From positions 1-48,851 of the forward strand of contig CAZWDS010000014.1 of the NCBI GenBank assembly GCA_964632495.1: DNA of 48,851 bases, given 5' to 3'. The notes beneath the pieces were generated by a model that saw only the letters and a list, made by a program, of their open reading frames with translations, made no database searches and was not told where the DNA came from. The DNA is from CALKXV01 sp964632495. GTDB taxonomy: Bacteria > Pseudomonadota > Alphaproteobacteria > Rhodobacterales > Rhodobacteraceae. Made by a program: the position numbers and the translations under genes. The stretch's first letter is position 1; the number at the start of each line of letters is the position of its first letter. This document shows positions 6,962 through 15,978 of this stretch, one piece after another.

Positions 6962-7990
6962 TTAACCGCAAACTTTGCACTCGGCACGGCGTTTGGCGCG
7001 AATGGTGCGCACCTCGCCGTACAGCGCGTCATAAAGCATCATGCGGCCCAAAAGGGTCTCGCCGGTGTCGGTCAGGTGTTTGATTGCTTCGACGGCCATC
7101 ATGGTGCCCAAGACGCCCGGCAAAGGGCCAAGGACGCCGCCTTCGGCACAGCTGGGCGCAAGGCCGTCGGCAGCTTTTTCCGGGAAGACGCAGGCATAGC
7201 AGGGGCCGCCCCGCGAGGGGTCAAAGACGCTGATCTGGCCTTCCCATTGCGTGATCGCGGCAGAAATCAGGGGCAGTTTGGCGGCGACAGCGGTTTCATT
7301 GACCAGATAGCGCGTGTCGGCATCATCCGTGCCGTCCAGGATCAGGTCATAGTCGGCAAAAAGATCGGCAGCAATATCGCCGGTCAGGCGACGATGATAG
7401 GGGCGCACGGTGACGAAAGGGTTTTGCGCAGTCATGGCGGTTTCGGCCGAGAACACCTTGGGAGTGCCGATCTGGGCGTCGGTGTGGATGATCTGACGGC
7501 CAAGGTTCGAATTTTCGACCACATCGTCGTCGATCACGCCGATGGTGCCGACGCCCGCAGCCGCCAGATATTGCAGCGCGGGCGAGCCAAGCCCCCCTGC
7601 CCCGATCACAAGCACGCGGGCGTTTTTCAGGCGCTTCTGCCCCGGTCCGCCGATTTCGCGCAGGACGATATGGCGGGCGTTGCGTTCCAGTTCGGCGCTG
7701 GACGTGGTGGACGTTTCGGTGGGGAGGTTTTCGGAGCGGACGCGTGTTTTGAGGAATTTCAGACCCTTTGAGTAAGCCCAAATGCCGACGCCGACGATGC
7801 CAAGCATAAACCATTCCGCAGGAGAACCCCCCGTTGCGACGCGCAAGGCATGGCCTTCGGGCAAGGCGACCTGAACGATCAAGACGCCGACATAGAGCAA
7901 CAAGATCATGATGGCACGGGCGGAATAGGGCGCGCGGATCATCGAACCCAAGGCCCAAAGTGCCGCGGCCATCGCAAGGACCAGTGCCAT
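6962..7990 (-). CDS. MoeB/ThiF-type adenylyltransferase with N-terminal membrane segments
   Basis: E1-like enzyme that adenylates the C-terminal glycine of a ubiquitin-like sulfur carrier (MoaD or ThiS type) in molybdopterin or thiamine synthesis. The ATP-binding GAGGLGS is at about 130-136, followed by GVIDDDVVENSNLGRQI and the adenylation-site DGTDDADTRYLVN. Zinc cysteine pairs are CYAC and CKVC, the latter at the very C-terminus. Unusually, the first 80 residues hold two or three hydrophobic segments, so the enzyme may be membrane-anchored. Its ATG shares a base with the dut stop: it is the last gene of coaBC-dut-moeB. Confidence 0.85.
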   Translation of the reverse strand: MALVLAMAAALWALGSMIRAPYSARAIMILLLYVGVLIVQVALPEGHALRVATGGSPAEWFMLGIVGVGIWAYSKGLKFLKTRVRSENLPTETSTTSSAELERNARHIVLREIGGPGQKRLKNARVLVIGAGGLGSPALQYLAAAGVGTIGVIDDDVVENSNLGRQIIHTDAQIGTPKVFSAETAMTAQNPFVTVRPYHRRLTGDIAADLFADYDLILDGTDDADTRYLVNETAVAAKLPLISAAITQWEGQISVFDPSRGGPCYACVFPEKAADGLAPSCAEGGVLGPLPGVLGTMMAVEAIKHLTDTGETLLGRMMLYDALYGEVRTIRAKRRAECKVCG

Positions 7991-8454
7991 CAGCCCTGCC
8001 CTGTCGAACCAAAACCACCTGAACCGCGTGCCGTGTCGTCCAGTGTTTCGACCATGTCAAAGCTGGCTTGTACCACCGGCGCAATCACGGCTTGGGCGAT
8101 GCGTTGGCCGTGGATGATGGTGATCGGCTCGGCGCCGTGATTGATCACAAGAATGCCCAAAGGGCCACGGTAATCGCTGTCAATTGTGCCGGGGGTGTTC
8201 ACCAGCGTCAGGCCTTGTTTCAGGGCCAAACCCGAGCGGGGGCGAATTTGCATCTCGTACCCCGGCGGAACAGCCACATGCAGGCCGGTTGGGATCAGGC
8301 GACGCTCACCGGGATGCAGGGTCAGGCCCGGGCGATCAGAAACGGCGAAGTTGGCGCGCAGATCAGCCCCTGCCGCGCCCTCGGTTTCATAGGTCGGCAA
8401 TGCGAGGCTTTGATCGGCGTCCGGGGCCCATGTCATGCGCACCGATGGGGTCAT
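7990..8454 (-). CDS. dut: dUTP diphosphatase
   Basis: Trimeric dUTPase; hydrolyses dUTP to dUMP and pyrophosphate, keeping uracil out of DNA and supplying dUMP to thymidylate synthase. At 154 residues it is standard length. The conserved motifs are in order: AGADLRAN (I), PRSGLALKQG (II), GTIDSDYRGPLGILVINHG (III, catalytic Asp), RIAQAVIAPV (IV) and the glycine-rich C-terminal GSGGFGSTGQG (V). The ATG overlaps the coaBC stop by 4 bases and its stop overlaps the moeB start. Confidence 0.95.
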   Translation of the reverse strand: MTPSVRMTWAPDADQSLALPTYETEGAAGADLRANFAVSDRPGLTLHPGERRLIPTGLHVAVPPGYEMQIRPRSGLALKQGLTLVNTPGTIDSDYRGPLGILVINHGAEPITIIHGQRIAQAVIAPVVQASFDMVETLDDTARGSGGFGSTGQG

Positions 8455-9647
8455 GCCAAGGCGTCAGCGATCCGCTTGGCCAAGCGGCGGGCCACATCGT
8501 CTTTGCTTGCGCGGGGCCAGCTTTCGGCTCCCTTGACATCGATCACGGTCACGGCGTTTTCAGACCCGCCCATGATGCCCGTCTCGGGTGACACATCATT
8601 CGCCACGATCCAATCACACTTTTTACGTTTTCGCTTGGCGGTGGCATTGGCGATGACATCATCGGTTTCAGCGGCAAAACCCACCACCAGCTTAGGGCGA
8701 TCTTTGCGCATTCGGGACACAGTCGCCAGAATGTCCGGGTTTTCGTCCAACTTCAGTGCAGGTGGCTTGCCCGTCTTGGCTTTCTTGATCTTCTTGGTTG
8801 CTTCCCTTGTGACACGCCAATCCGCCACGGCAGCGGCAAAGACAGCGGCATCGGCAGGCAGCGCGGATCTCACGGCCTTCAGCATTTGATTCGCCGTTTC
8901 AACCTGCACCACGTTCACGCCCGTCGGCGGCGGCACATCGGCGGGTCCGGTGACGAAGGTCACTTTGGCACCCAACCCGACCAAAGCGGTGGCAATCGCC
9001 GTGCCTTGAGCGCCAGAGGATCGGTTGGCGATATAGCGGACAGGGTCAATCGGCTCGTGGGTCGGACCAGAGGTGACCAAAACGTGTTTGCCGGACAACG
9101 GCCCTTTGCCCAAACGAGCAATGATGGCGTTTAGGATCGCATCAGGTTCAGCCATGCGACCGGGTCCGTATTCGCCGCAGGCCATATCGCCTTCATCAGG
9201 GCCAATGCGGGCGATGCCGTCAGCTTCAAGCGCGGTAATGTTGCGCTGGTTGGCGGGGTGCAGCCACATGCGCACGTTCATCGCAGGGGCGACAAGGACT
9301 GGCGTGTCGGTGGCCATCAACAGGGTCGAAGCCAGATCATCCGCGTGACCACCCGCCATTTTTGCCATCAGATCAGCCGTTGCAGGGGCCACCACGACCA
9401 GATCAGCCGAGCGTGACAATTCGATATGGCCCATCTCGGCTTCATCGGTCAGGTCAAAAAGGTCGGTATAGACTTTTTCGGCTGCCAGCGCGGACGCCGA
9501 CAAAGGCGTGACAAATTCCTGTGCCGCGCGCGTTAGGACCGGCGTCACATGGCCACCGGCCTTGCGGATCGAGCGGATCAGTTCCAACGACTTGAAAGCC
9601 GCTATTCCGCCGCCCACGATCAATAATATGCGTTTTCCGTCTAACAT
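8451..9647 (-). CDS. coaBC: Bifunctional phosphopantothenoylcysteine decarboxylase / phosphopantothenate-cysteine ligase
   Basis: Two consecutive coenzyme A synthesis steps in one protein of about 398 residues. The N-terminal CoaC flavoprotein domain starts LDGKRILLIVGGGIAAFKSL and contains VVAPATADLMAKMAGGHADD and the PAMNVRMW motif. The C-terminal CoaB domain begins near residue 188 with GKHVLVTSGPTHEPIDPVRY and holds NRSSGAQGTAIA and KIKKAK. I take the ATG at 9647 (MLDGKR) because alignment-like features start there; an upstream in-frame ATG would add 12 odd residues. First gene of the coaBC-dut-moeB operon. Confidence 0.94.
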   Translation of the reverse strand: MLDGKRILLIVGGGIAAFKSLELIRSIRKAGGHVTPVLTRAAQEFVTPLSASALAAEKVYTDLFDLTDEAEMGHIELSRSADLVVVAPATADLMAKMAGGHADDLASTLLMATDTPVLVAPAMNVRMWLHPANQRNITALEADGIARIGPDEGDMACGEYGPGRMAEPDAILNAIIARLGKGPLSGKHVLVTSGPTHEPIDPVRYIANRSSGAQGTAIATALVGLGAKVTFVTGPADVPPPTGVNVVQVETANQMLKAVRSALPADAAVFAAAVADWRVTREATKKIKKAKTGKPPALKLDENPDILATVSRMRKDRPKLVVGFAAETDDVIANATAKRKRKKCDWIVANDVSPETGIMGGSENAVTVIDVKGAESWPRASKDDVARRLAKRIADALA

Positions 9648-9776
9648 CTGACTAGAGGTAAGCCGCCAGCCCCCGCGCGGCAAGCGCCTTTGGACAATAG
9701 ACCAGCCAAGTCACCAAGCTATGATCCCATCGGCATTGGAAATGCCCGACGCAGCGCCTGTGCAAAACCGAGACGA

Positions 9777-10403
9777 CTAAGCTTGCTTGCGAACGCTTAA
9801 TTCAGGCTTGTGGATGGCGTCGCGTTTTTTAATGGGGCGTGCGGGCGCGCCGACGACGGTTGCGCCCGCTGGCACGTCGGTCACCACGACAGAATTGGCT
9901 CCGATCGTGGCATTGTCGCCCACGTGAATAGCGCCAAGAACGACCGCGCCCACACCGATATCGACGCCCTTTCCAATCACCGGGCGAGCCGATGTATCAC
10001 TGGTTTTCGCGATGCCAAAAGTCGTGTTTTGGCGGATGACCGTCTCGTCACCGATGGATTTCGCCACCAGGATCATACCGCAAAAGTGGTCAAGCCTCAC
10101 TCTGCGTCCAACTTCAACCGTATAGGGCAGGTCGATGCCGGTTGCCCATTTCGAGAGTCGGTAGGCAACCTTGTAGACGACTGAGAAAGGCGCACGAAGG
10201 AGCCGCGGCTTTACACTCATCCGCCAGTTTCCAAAACGATGCCAAAACAGCGTCCAAAAACCGTCAGACACCCAATCCCGACCATGTGTTTCGAAATCTT
10301 CGTGAACCAAGGCAAAAAAGCCCGACCCTTTAGGGTTTGCATCATAAGACCCAATTGGCTGCGAAGCTAAATTGCTTGCACTACGGTAAACGTTGTCACT
10401 CAT
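9777..10403 (-). CDS. Hexapeptide-repeat acetyltransferase (serine acetyltransferase-like)
   Basis: A 208-residue left-handed beta-helix acyltransferase. The C-terminal half has clear hexapeptide turns (VIGKGVDIGVGAVVLGAIHV, IGANSVVVTDVPAGATVVGA) and the usual closing PARPIKKRD. The N-terminal half (FWHRFGNWRMSV, RAPFSVVYKVAYRLSKW) is like the serine acetyltransferase relatives found in polysaccharide clusters rather than classic CysE. I take the ATG at 10403 (MSDNVYRS); an in-frame ATG at 10427 exists. The acceptor could be serine or a sugar; there are no cysteine or capsule genes beside it. Confidence 0.8.
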   Translation of the reverse strand: MSDNVYRSASNLASQPIGSYDANPKGSGFFALVHEDFETHGRDWVSDGFWTLFWHRFGNWRMSVKPRLLRAPFSVVYKVAYRLSKWATGIDLPYTVEVGRRVRLDHFCGMILVAKSIGDETVIRQNTTFGIAKTSDTSARPVIGKGVDIGVGAVVLGAIHVGDNATIGANSVVVTDVPAGATVVGAPARPIKKRDAIHKPELSVRKQA

Positions 10404-10907
10404 GTTTATTCGCCCCTTGGCAATCAAACAGACGCGGCACGCAAAGAATGTGCAGGTCTTTCAATGGATCGCCGTAATCGTGACACAGTTCTAAACCCGG
10501 AACTCGATGATATTTAATGGGAAAATTCTGTGTGTCGCCTCAACAACCGAAAACGTGGCAAAAAAACGGCGGTCGCCTTAGCGTTGTAGGAAAGCTCTCT
10601 AATACGGGGACCATACGTTTTTCCCGTCCACCAACCGCAGACTATCCACATTTTTGCAAAGACTGAACCATGTTCATGCCGCAGTCTTTTGGACACCCAA
10701 CAGACGGTTCTGAGACATCTAAAGATTGGCCTGGGTCTTTGTCAGAATTCCAACGACGCACACAGGTCTTAACCTTGGCACTTTGACTGTGGAAATGCCC
10801 AGTTTCAGGACGGCAAAAAACAACGATTCAAAGGGGAGCAAAAGGGCGGAAAGCTCAAAGCTAAATCGCTTATTTATAAATATAATCAATAGGGTATTGC
10901 GGGAGTG
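10404..10907. other. Intergenic stretch without a supported gene
   Basis: About 500 bases between the acetyltransferase and tRNA-Leu. It is more AT-rich than its neighbours, especially at 10860-10890. Reading frames here are short and lack family features, and those reaching the tRNA are artefacts of the tRNA sequence. No convincing terminator or repeat was seen. Confidence 0.5.
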
Positions 10908-10994
10908 TGGTGCCCAGGAGAGGACTCGAACCTCCACATCCTTGCGAATACTAGCACCTGAAGCTAGCGCGTCTACCAATTCCGCCACCTGGGC
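10908..10994 (-). tRNA. tRNA-Leu (anticodon CAG)
   Basis: The minus strand reads GCCCAGG for the acceptor 5' arm, a D-arm GGCGGAATTGGTAGACGC, and the anticodon stem-loop CTAGC-TTCAGGT-GCTAG with anticodon CAG. It then has a long variable arm, GGTTCGAGTCC for the T-arm, CCTGGGC, discriminator A and an encoded CCA. A long variable arm is the hallmark of class II tRNAs such as leucine. It reads CUG codons. Mature part is 10911-10994, with CCA at 10908-10910. Confidence 0.97.
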
Positions 10995-11166
10995 AGGTGT
11001 CGTGAGGCTGCGAACTAGCCTCTTGCTGGATGGGAGTCAACGGTTGGGATCGGCAAAGAATTCACATTGGTATTGAGAGCGTTGATTGGGCAATTCACAC
11101 CGACGCGCAGTTGCGCTCTTGCTGTCCCTAAATATCTTCCCGTTATGCCGCGTAGACCGCCATTTT

Positions 11167-11967
11167 TTAGCGAAAGGCGGCGCAAGGATCTTCCCGTTCG
11201 GCGGCGTCGGTGACAACCCAATGGGTCACTTTCGGCGCTTCTGGGGCGGCCAATTCGTATTGACCTAACGTCACTATAGTGGCTGGCGTACCCGTGGCTT
11301 CGAGGTAGATTCGCAAAGCCTGTGGAATGCCCCAGTCCTCGCGCACATGGCCGTTACCAGCGATCACCACAACAGGGCCTTCCTCATCTTGTTGCATCGC
11401 GTTCACGACAGCGCGGGCCAAGGCCGCATCACGCAGACGTTGCGCTTCGACCATGCCCGGCAAAATGTCTTCTGGCAAAGCATCACAATGAGCCGCCAAT
11501 TGCAGGGCTTCTCGGTCTGATTGCTGCGCTTCATCCAAGGGCTGATCCAAACCGAACAAGGGTGCCGCACCGCCAAACACCGGGGCTGCACCGTCCGAAA
11601 CCGCTTTGCGCACCTCATCGCGCGGCAAGGCACCGCCAAAGAAGCCCGCGTCTTTTGCAGCCGCAAATATCGGGAAATACATCGCAAAGTCAGGCCACCC
11701 CCGCGCATCCCACGACAATGTGGTTTCCAGTTTCAACGCATCTTGTCGGATGTCTGGTGTGATGGCACGGGCCTGACCGGGTTCAACCATTTCGAACACA
11801 ACTGCCGAGGGTTCAAGCCCCGCCACCACACGCGCTTGAACAGCGTGGTGCAGGGCATTGTCATGCACTTCGCCCAAAAGAACGATGTCGGCACCACGGA
11901 AATTGTCGATAAAGTCGTCCGAAGCGGGATCAAGCTCTGCCGACCAAAGCGGCAGAGCCCATCCCAA
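11167..11967 (-). CDS. ChaN-family (DUF399) haem/iron-uptake-related protein with a TTG start
   Basis: Member of the ChaN family, whose characterised relative in Campylobacter is a haem-binding lipoprotein. Family features: IVLLGEVHDNALHHAVQ near the N-terminus, AVVFEMVEPGQA, and VVVIAGNGHVREDWGIP near the C-terminus, whose histidines are plausible haem or metal ligands. The hydrophobic leader ends LGWALPLWSA. The only standard start in frame after the previous stop is a TTG at 11967, 12 bases beyond the rpoH stop; the leader hydrophobicity continues upstream of it. Probably translated by coupling from rpoH. Start is uncertain. Confidence 0.75.
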   Translation of the reverse strand: MGWALPLWSAELDPASDDFIDNFRGADIVLLGEVHDNALHHAVQARVVAGLEPSAVVFEMVEPGQARAITPDIRQDALKLETTLSWDARGWPDFAMYFPIFAAAKDAGFFGGALPRDEVRKAVSDGAAPVFGGAAPLFGLDQPLDEAQQSDREALQLAAHCDALPEDILPGMVEAQRLRDAALARAVVNAMQQDEEGPVVVIAGNGHVREDWGIPQALRIYLEATGTPATIVTLGQYELAAPEAPKVTHWVVTDAAEREDPCAAFR

Positions 11968-11978
11968 CAGAACAGCGC

Positions 11979-12857
11979 TTAAGCGAAGAATTCGTGAACT
12001 TCCTTCGTATCTGTTTGCAGCATCTTCCGCATCTTTGCGAAGGCCGCCGCTTCCAACTGGCGCACCCGCTCTTTCGAGAGGTTCAGCTCGTTGCCAAGCG
12101 ACTCTAGTGTCCGAGGCTGATCGCGCAACTTACGCTCTTGTACGATAAAGCGTTCGCGCTCGTTCAGTCCAGATAAAGCTTCCAGCAGCCACATGCGAAG
12201 GGTTTCGATGTCTTTCGACTGCTCGACGTGATCAGCGGCATCTGCGTTGTCGTCGACCAAAGTGTCGATCCATTCGCGCCCATCTTCATCCGAAGCTTGG
12301 GTGGCATTCAAAGAGAAATCCGAACCAGACAAACGCCCTTCCATCATCTCGACATCATGAAGCGGCACGCCAACTTCCAAGGCGATCATCTCGCGCATGG
12401 TCTGGCGATCCGGCATTTCGCCGTCCGCTGCCGCTTCACGCTCCAGGCGTGCCTGAACCCGGCGCAGGTTGAAGAACAAGGATTTCTGCGACGAGGTCGA
12501 CCCGGTGCGCACCATGGACCAATTTCGCATCACGTAGTCCTGGATCGAAGCTTTGATCCACCAGACCGCGTACGTCGAAAAGCGCACGCCCCGGTCCGGG
12601 TCGAACTTGTCGGCGGCTTTCATCAGCCCCAGACTAGCCTCTTGGATCAGATCATTCATCGGAGCGCCGTAACGGCGGAACTTCGACGCCATGGAAATCG
12701 CAAGACGCATGTAGGCTGTGATGAGCCGGTGAAGCGCCTGCTCATCGCGCTCGTCGCGCCACGCATAAGCCAGTTTCAACTCTGTTTCTGCATCAAGCAA
12801 TTCTGCTTTCATCGCTTTTCGCGAGAAACTGCGATCGAGGGTGCTGTCAAAGGCCAT
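11979..12857 (-). CDS. rpoH: RNA polymerase sigma factor RpoH (sigma-32 family)
   Basis: Alternative sigma factor for heat-shock and, in photosynthetic relatives, singlet-oxygen or oxidative stress genes. At 292 residues it has region 2 (RRYGAPMNDLIQEASLGLMK, FDPDRGVRFSTYAVWWIKAS), the RpoH box as SQKSLFFNLRRVQA, and a region 4 HTH (TLESLGNELNLSKERVRQLE). Many alphaproteobacteria have two paralogues; this may be RpoHII, but I cannot settle that from one sequence. It begins with GAGGAAATCGCC before the ATG and is divergent from comM; the ChaN-like gene follows 12 bases after its stop. Confidence 0.92.
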   Translation of the reverse strand: MAFDSTLDRSFSRKAMKAELLDAETELKLAYAWRDERDEQALHRLITAYMRLAISMASKFRRYGAPMNDLIQEASLGLMKAADKFDPDRGVRFSTYAVWWIKASIQDYVMRNWSMVRTGSTSSQKSLFFNLRRVQARLEREAAADGEMPDRQTMREMIALEVGVPLHDVEMMEGRLSGSDFSLNATQASDEDGREWIDTLVDDNADAADHVEQSKDIETLRMWLLEALSGLNERERFIVQERKLRDQPRTLESLGNELNLSKERVRQLEAAAFAKMRKMLQTDTKEVHEFFA

Positions 12858-13031
12858 GGCGATTTCCTCTCTGATTTATTGGTCTTTCTACGCACCAGAC
12901 CTAGCCCCGGATCACTTCTGGTTCGAAAAAACTCCAAAAAGCGCCGTGTCTTAGCCCATCCAGACAGCACCAGCTTGCGGACATCAGGATTAACGCATTG
13001 TTAACAATGGTTTCAGAAAAGAGCCGTGAAG

Positions 13032-14543
13032 ATGGTCGCACACACCTACACAGTCGCCTTTGAAGGCATCGAAGGCCGCTTGGTGGATGTCCAATGCGCC
13101 CTGTCGCCGGGCATGCCGCATTTTTTGATCGTCGGATTGCCAGACAAGGCCGTCAGCGAAGCCCGTGAACGGGTTCGCGCCGCCTTGAACGCCTTGTCGA
13201 TCAGCCTGCCGTCGCGTCGGATCACAGTGAACTTGTCACCTGCTGATCTACCAAAGGAAGGATCGCACTTTGACTTGCCGATTGCTTTGGCCTTGCTGGC
13301 CGCTATCGACATTCTGCCGAAAGACGCGGTTGAGGGATTGGTGTCTTTGGGCGAACTGTCACTGGACGGCGATTTGGTTCCCGTTACAGGCGCCCTGCCC
13401 GCCGCATTGTCCGCTGGTGAAGCGGATCGGTCGCTGATGTGTCCTGCGGCGTCAGGCGCCGAAGCGGCTTGGGTTGGCAATACTCCGGTGATTGCACCAA
13501 ACGGTCTTGGCGACGCGATCCAGCATCTGACAGGTGCACGGCCCATCGAAGTCAGCGCACCCGGCGAAGTGGCGCGTACAACCAGCGGGCCAGACTTGCG
13601 CGAAGTGAAAGGTCAGGAACGCGCCAAGCGCGCGTTGGAGATCGCGGCGGCCGGTCGGCATCATCTGTTGATGGTCGGCGCGCCGGGGTCGGGAAAGTCC
13701 ATGCTGGCCGCACGATTGCCCGGCATCCTGCCGCCTCTCTTGCCGGAAGAGGCGCTTGAAACCTCGATGGTGCATTCGCTGGCAGGCATGATCGAAGATG
13801 GCGGCATTTCGCGCGACCGCCCTTTCCGCGCGCCCCACCACACCGCGTCCATGGCGGCCATCGTGGGGGGTGGCAAAGGGGCAAAACCCGGCGAAATTTC
13901 CCTGGCGCACAACGGCGTCTTGTTCATGGACGAGTTCCCCGAATATGCCTCAAGCGTGCTGGAAACCCTGCGCCAACCCATAGAAACAGGCGATGTCACC
14001 GTGGCGCGGGCAAACGCTCACGTGCGCTATCCTTGCCGGTTTCTGCTCATCGCGGCAGCAAACCCCTGCAAATGCGGCTATCTTGCCGACGCCGCCCGTG
14101 CGTGCGCCCGCGTTCCTGCGTGCGGGGCAGAATACATGGGGCGTATATCGGGGCCCTTAATGGACCGGTTCGATTTGCGGGTTGAGGTCCCGCCGGTCGA
14201 TTTCCAAGATTTGGAACTGCCCCCCTCTGGCGCCACGACTGACGAGATCGCCACCCGGGTGGCCGAGGCGCGTTCGGTTCAACGCAAACGATACGACGCG
14301 TTTGAGGACGTGACCGTGAATGCGGACATTTCCGGCGCACTCTTGGATGAAGTGGCCACACCCGACGAGGCCGGACGTGGCCTTCTGGCCCAAGCCGCCG
14401 AACGCGTTGGCTTGTCTGCACGTGGGTATCACCGGGTTTTGCGGGTGGCGCGGACCATCGCAGATTTGGACGGACGCAACGCTATGGCGGCGGCGGACAT
14501 TGCCGAGGCCTTGAGTTTTCGCATCGTGGCCGGCGCGCCTTAG
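13032..14543 (+). CDS. comM: YifB/ComM-family Mg-chelatase-like AAA+ ATPase
   Basis: Hexameric AAA+ helicase that aids branch migration during natural transformation in competent species; present also in non-competent ones. The 503-residue protein starts at the ATG at 13032 (MVAHTYTVAFEGIEG, as in relatives). The N-terminal ChlI domain has FLIVGLPDKAVSEARERVRA. Walker A is GAPGSGKSML (about 217) and Walker B is VLFMDEFPEY (about 297). A zinc-type cysteine set is in NPCKCGYLADAARACARVPA and the C-terminal domain has LSARGYHRVLRVARTIADL. It is convergent with gshB, overlapping it by 4 bases. Confidence 0.93.
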   Translation: MVAHTYTVAFEGIEGRLVDVQCALSPGMPHFLIVGLPDKAVSEARERVRAALNALSISLPSRRITVNLSPADLPKEGSHFDLPIALALLAAIDILPKDAVEGLVSLGELSLDGDLVPVTGALPAALSAGEADRSLMCPAASGAEAAWVGNTPVIAPNGLGDAIQHLTGARPIEVSAPGEVARTTSGPDLREVKGQERAKRALEIAAAGRHHLLMVGAPGSGKSMLAARLPGILPPLLPEEALETSMVHSLAGMIEDGGISRDRPFRAPHHTASMAAIVGGGKGAKPGEISLAHNGVLFMDEFPEYASSVLETLRQPIETGDVTVARANAHVRYPCRFLLIAAANPCKCGYLADAARACARVPACGAEYMGRISGPLMDRFDLRVEVPPVDFQDLELPPSGATTDEIATRVAEARSVQRKRYDAFEDVTVNADISGALLDEVATPDEAGRGLLAQAAERVGLSARGYHRVLRVARTIADLDGRNAMAAADIAEALSFRIVAGAP

Positions 14544-15478
14544 CGAGCCTTCAACCGCGTATCAATCGCATCCCAAATGGCCCCTGCAACGTTCACACCG
14601 TCGAAACGCTCTAATTCCTGAATGCCTGTGGGGGATGTCAGGTTGATTTCGGTCAGGTAGTCGCCAATCACATCGATCCCGACAAAGACCTGCCCTTTTT
14701 CATGGAGCAAAGGGCCGATCGCGGCACAGATTTCCAGATCGCGCTCGGTCAGACCGATTTGTTCGGCCCGCCCACCCACGTGAAGATTTGAGCGCGTCTC
14801 GCCTTCCGCGGGCACGCGGTTGATCGCACCGACAGGTGCGCCATCGACCAGAATGATCCGTTTGTCGCCGTTCGAGACATCGGGCAGGAATTTTTGAGCG
14901 ATCAAAGGCTCGGAGTTGATGCCCGTGAACATCTCATGCAGCGAAACAAGGTTCTTGTCCTCGGGCGTCAGACGAAACACACCCGCCCCCCCGTTGCCGT
15001 AAAGTGGTTTTACGATGATGTCGCCGTGGCGCGCGCGGAAGCTGCGCAACGCGTCAAGATCACGCGCGATCATTGTGGGCGGTGTCAGATCCGGGAATTG
15101 AAGCACCAACAGTTTTTCAGGGTAGTTCCGCACCCAAAATGGCGCATTTACAACCAGCGCGGACTTCAGCTGGTCCAGCAGATGCGTGGTGGTGATATAT
15201 CCCATGTCAAACGGCGGGTCCTGACGCAGCCAGACAACGTCGAATTCATCAAGATCAACCGTCGTTTCATCGCCAAGGGTGTAGTGATCGGCCTCGATGC
15301 GCTGGACGGTCAAAGGCCAACCCCGCGCCGTCACGCGGCCCTCGTCCCAAGCCAATTTGTCAGGGTGATAATAAAACAATTCGGCCCCACGCGCCTGCGC
15401 TTCTTCTGCGAGGCGAAAACTCGAATCTGCTTCGATGTCGATCGAAGCGATTGGGTCCATCTGAATGGCTACTTTCAT
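14540..15478 (-). CDS. gshB: Glutathione synthase
   Basis: ATP-dependent ligase joining gamma-glutamylcysteine and glycine, the last step of glutathione synthesis. From the ATG at 15478, preceded by AGGGAG, it is 312 residues, the normal length. Family motifs: MKVAIQMDPIASIDIEADSS at the start, WLRQDPPFDMGYITTTHLL, the ATP-grasp loop KPLYGNGGAGVFR, and EINLTSPTGIQELERFDGV at the end. It lies downstream of rsmI-yraN on the same strand. Together with gloA it supports a glutathione-based redox system. Confidence 0.95.
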   Translation of the reverse strand: MKVAIQMDPIASIDIEADSSFRLAEEAQARGAELFYYHPDKLAWDEGRVTARGWPLTVQRIEADHYTLGDETTVDLDEFDVVWLRQDPPFDMGYITTTHLLDQLKSALVVNAPFWVRNYPEKLLVLQFPDLTPPTMIARDLDALRSFRARHGDIIVKPLYGNGGAGVFRLTPEDKNLVSLHEMFTGINSEPLIAQKFLPDVSNGDKRIILVDGAPVGAINRVPAEGETRSNLHVGGRAEQIGLTERDLEICAAIGPLLHEKGQVFVGIDVIGDYLTEINLTSPTGIQELERFDGVNVAGAIWDAIDTRLKAR

Positions 15479-15554
15479 AGGCGGCTCCCTGTGCTCAGCG
15501 GTTTTTGACGCAAGCAGAGAAGCACTGCAATGTGCGATTGCGCAGAATGGCGTG

Positions 15555-15944
15555 TCAGAACATCGAGATATTGGGCAAAACTTCGACGCGCCCCTGTTCA
15601 TCCACAGTCGCCAGATCGACCCGCATATTGACCAGCTTTCCGGGCATCATCTGTCCACAATAGTCTTCGGCCGATATGCAAATCCGCTGCAATTGGCGGT
15701 GCGACAGACGTTCAGCCGCATAAGCATGGGTTTTTGCTTTTTTGACTTCTACAAAGACAAATCCATCATCGTCTTGCAGGATCAAATCAATTTCCCCGCC
15801 CCGTCCGCGCCAGCGACGTTCAATGATTTTATGCCCATTTGCCACGTAGTGCGCTTCGACGGAACCTTCCGCAGCAAGTCCATCGTGATAGGCCACTAGG
15901 CCACGAAGAGAACGATCATCAGAAGGGGCGAAATCGAACGGCAT
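15555..15944 (-). CDS. YraN (UPF0102) family nuclease-like protein
   Basis: Small protein with a restriction-endonuclease-like fold and unknown substrate. From the ATG at 15944 it is 129 residues. The core reads GHKIIERRWRGRGGEIDLIL then DGFVFVEVKKAK, giving the E-I-D-L...E-V-K active-site pattern of this fold (E, D, ExK). It follows rsmI by about 34 bases; the rsmI-yraN pairing is conserved widely, including near E. coli yraL-yraM-yraN. Confidence 0.88.
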   Translation of the reverse strand: MPFDFAPSDDRSLRGLVAYHDGLAAEGSVEAHYVANGHKIIERRWRGRGGEIDLILQDDDGFVFVEVKKAKTHAYAAERLSHRQLQRICISAEDYCGQMMPGKLVNMRVDLATVDEQGRVEVLPNISMF

Positions 15945-15978
15945 GGGGCATATGTAACCGCAAAGGATTAAGACCGCC

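Noticed and set aside
10514..10696. 60-codon minus-strand frame upstream of tRNA-Leu
   Set aside because: Composition unlike the neighbours, no ribosome site and no recognisable motif.
10719..11076. Open frames on both strands over the tRNA-Leu, with peptides such as AELVDALASGASIRKD and QERTRTSTSLRILAPEASAS
   Set aside because: These are well-known false proteins read through class II tRNA genes; the RNA explains the sequence fully.
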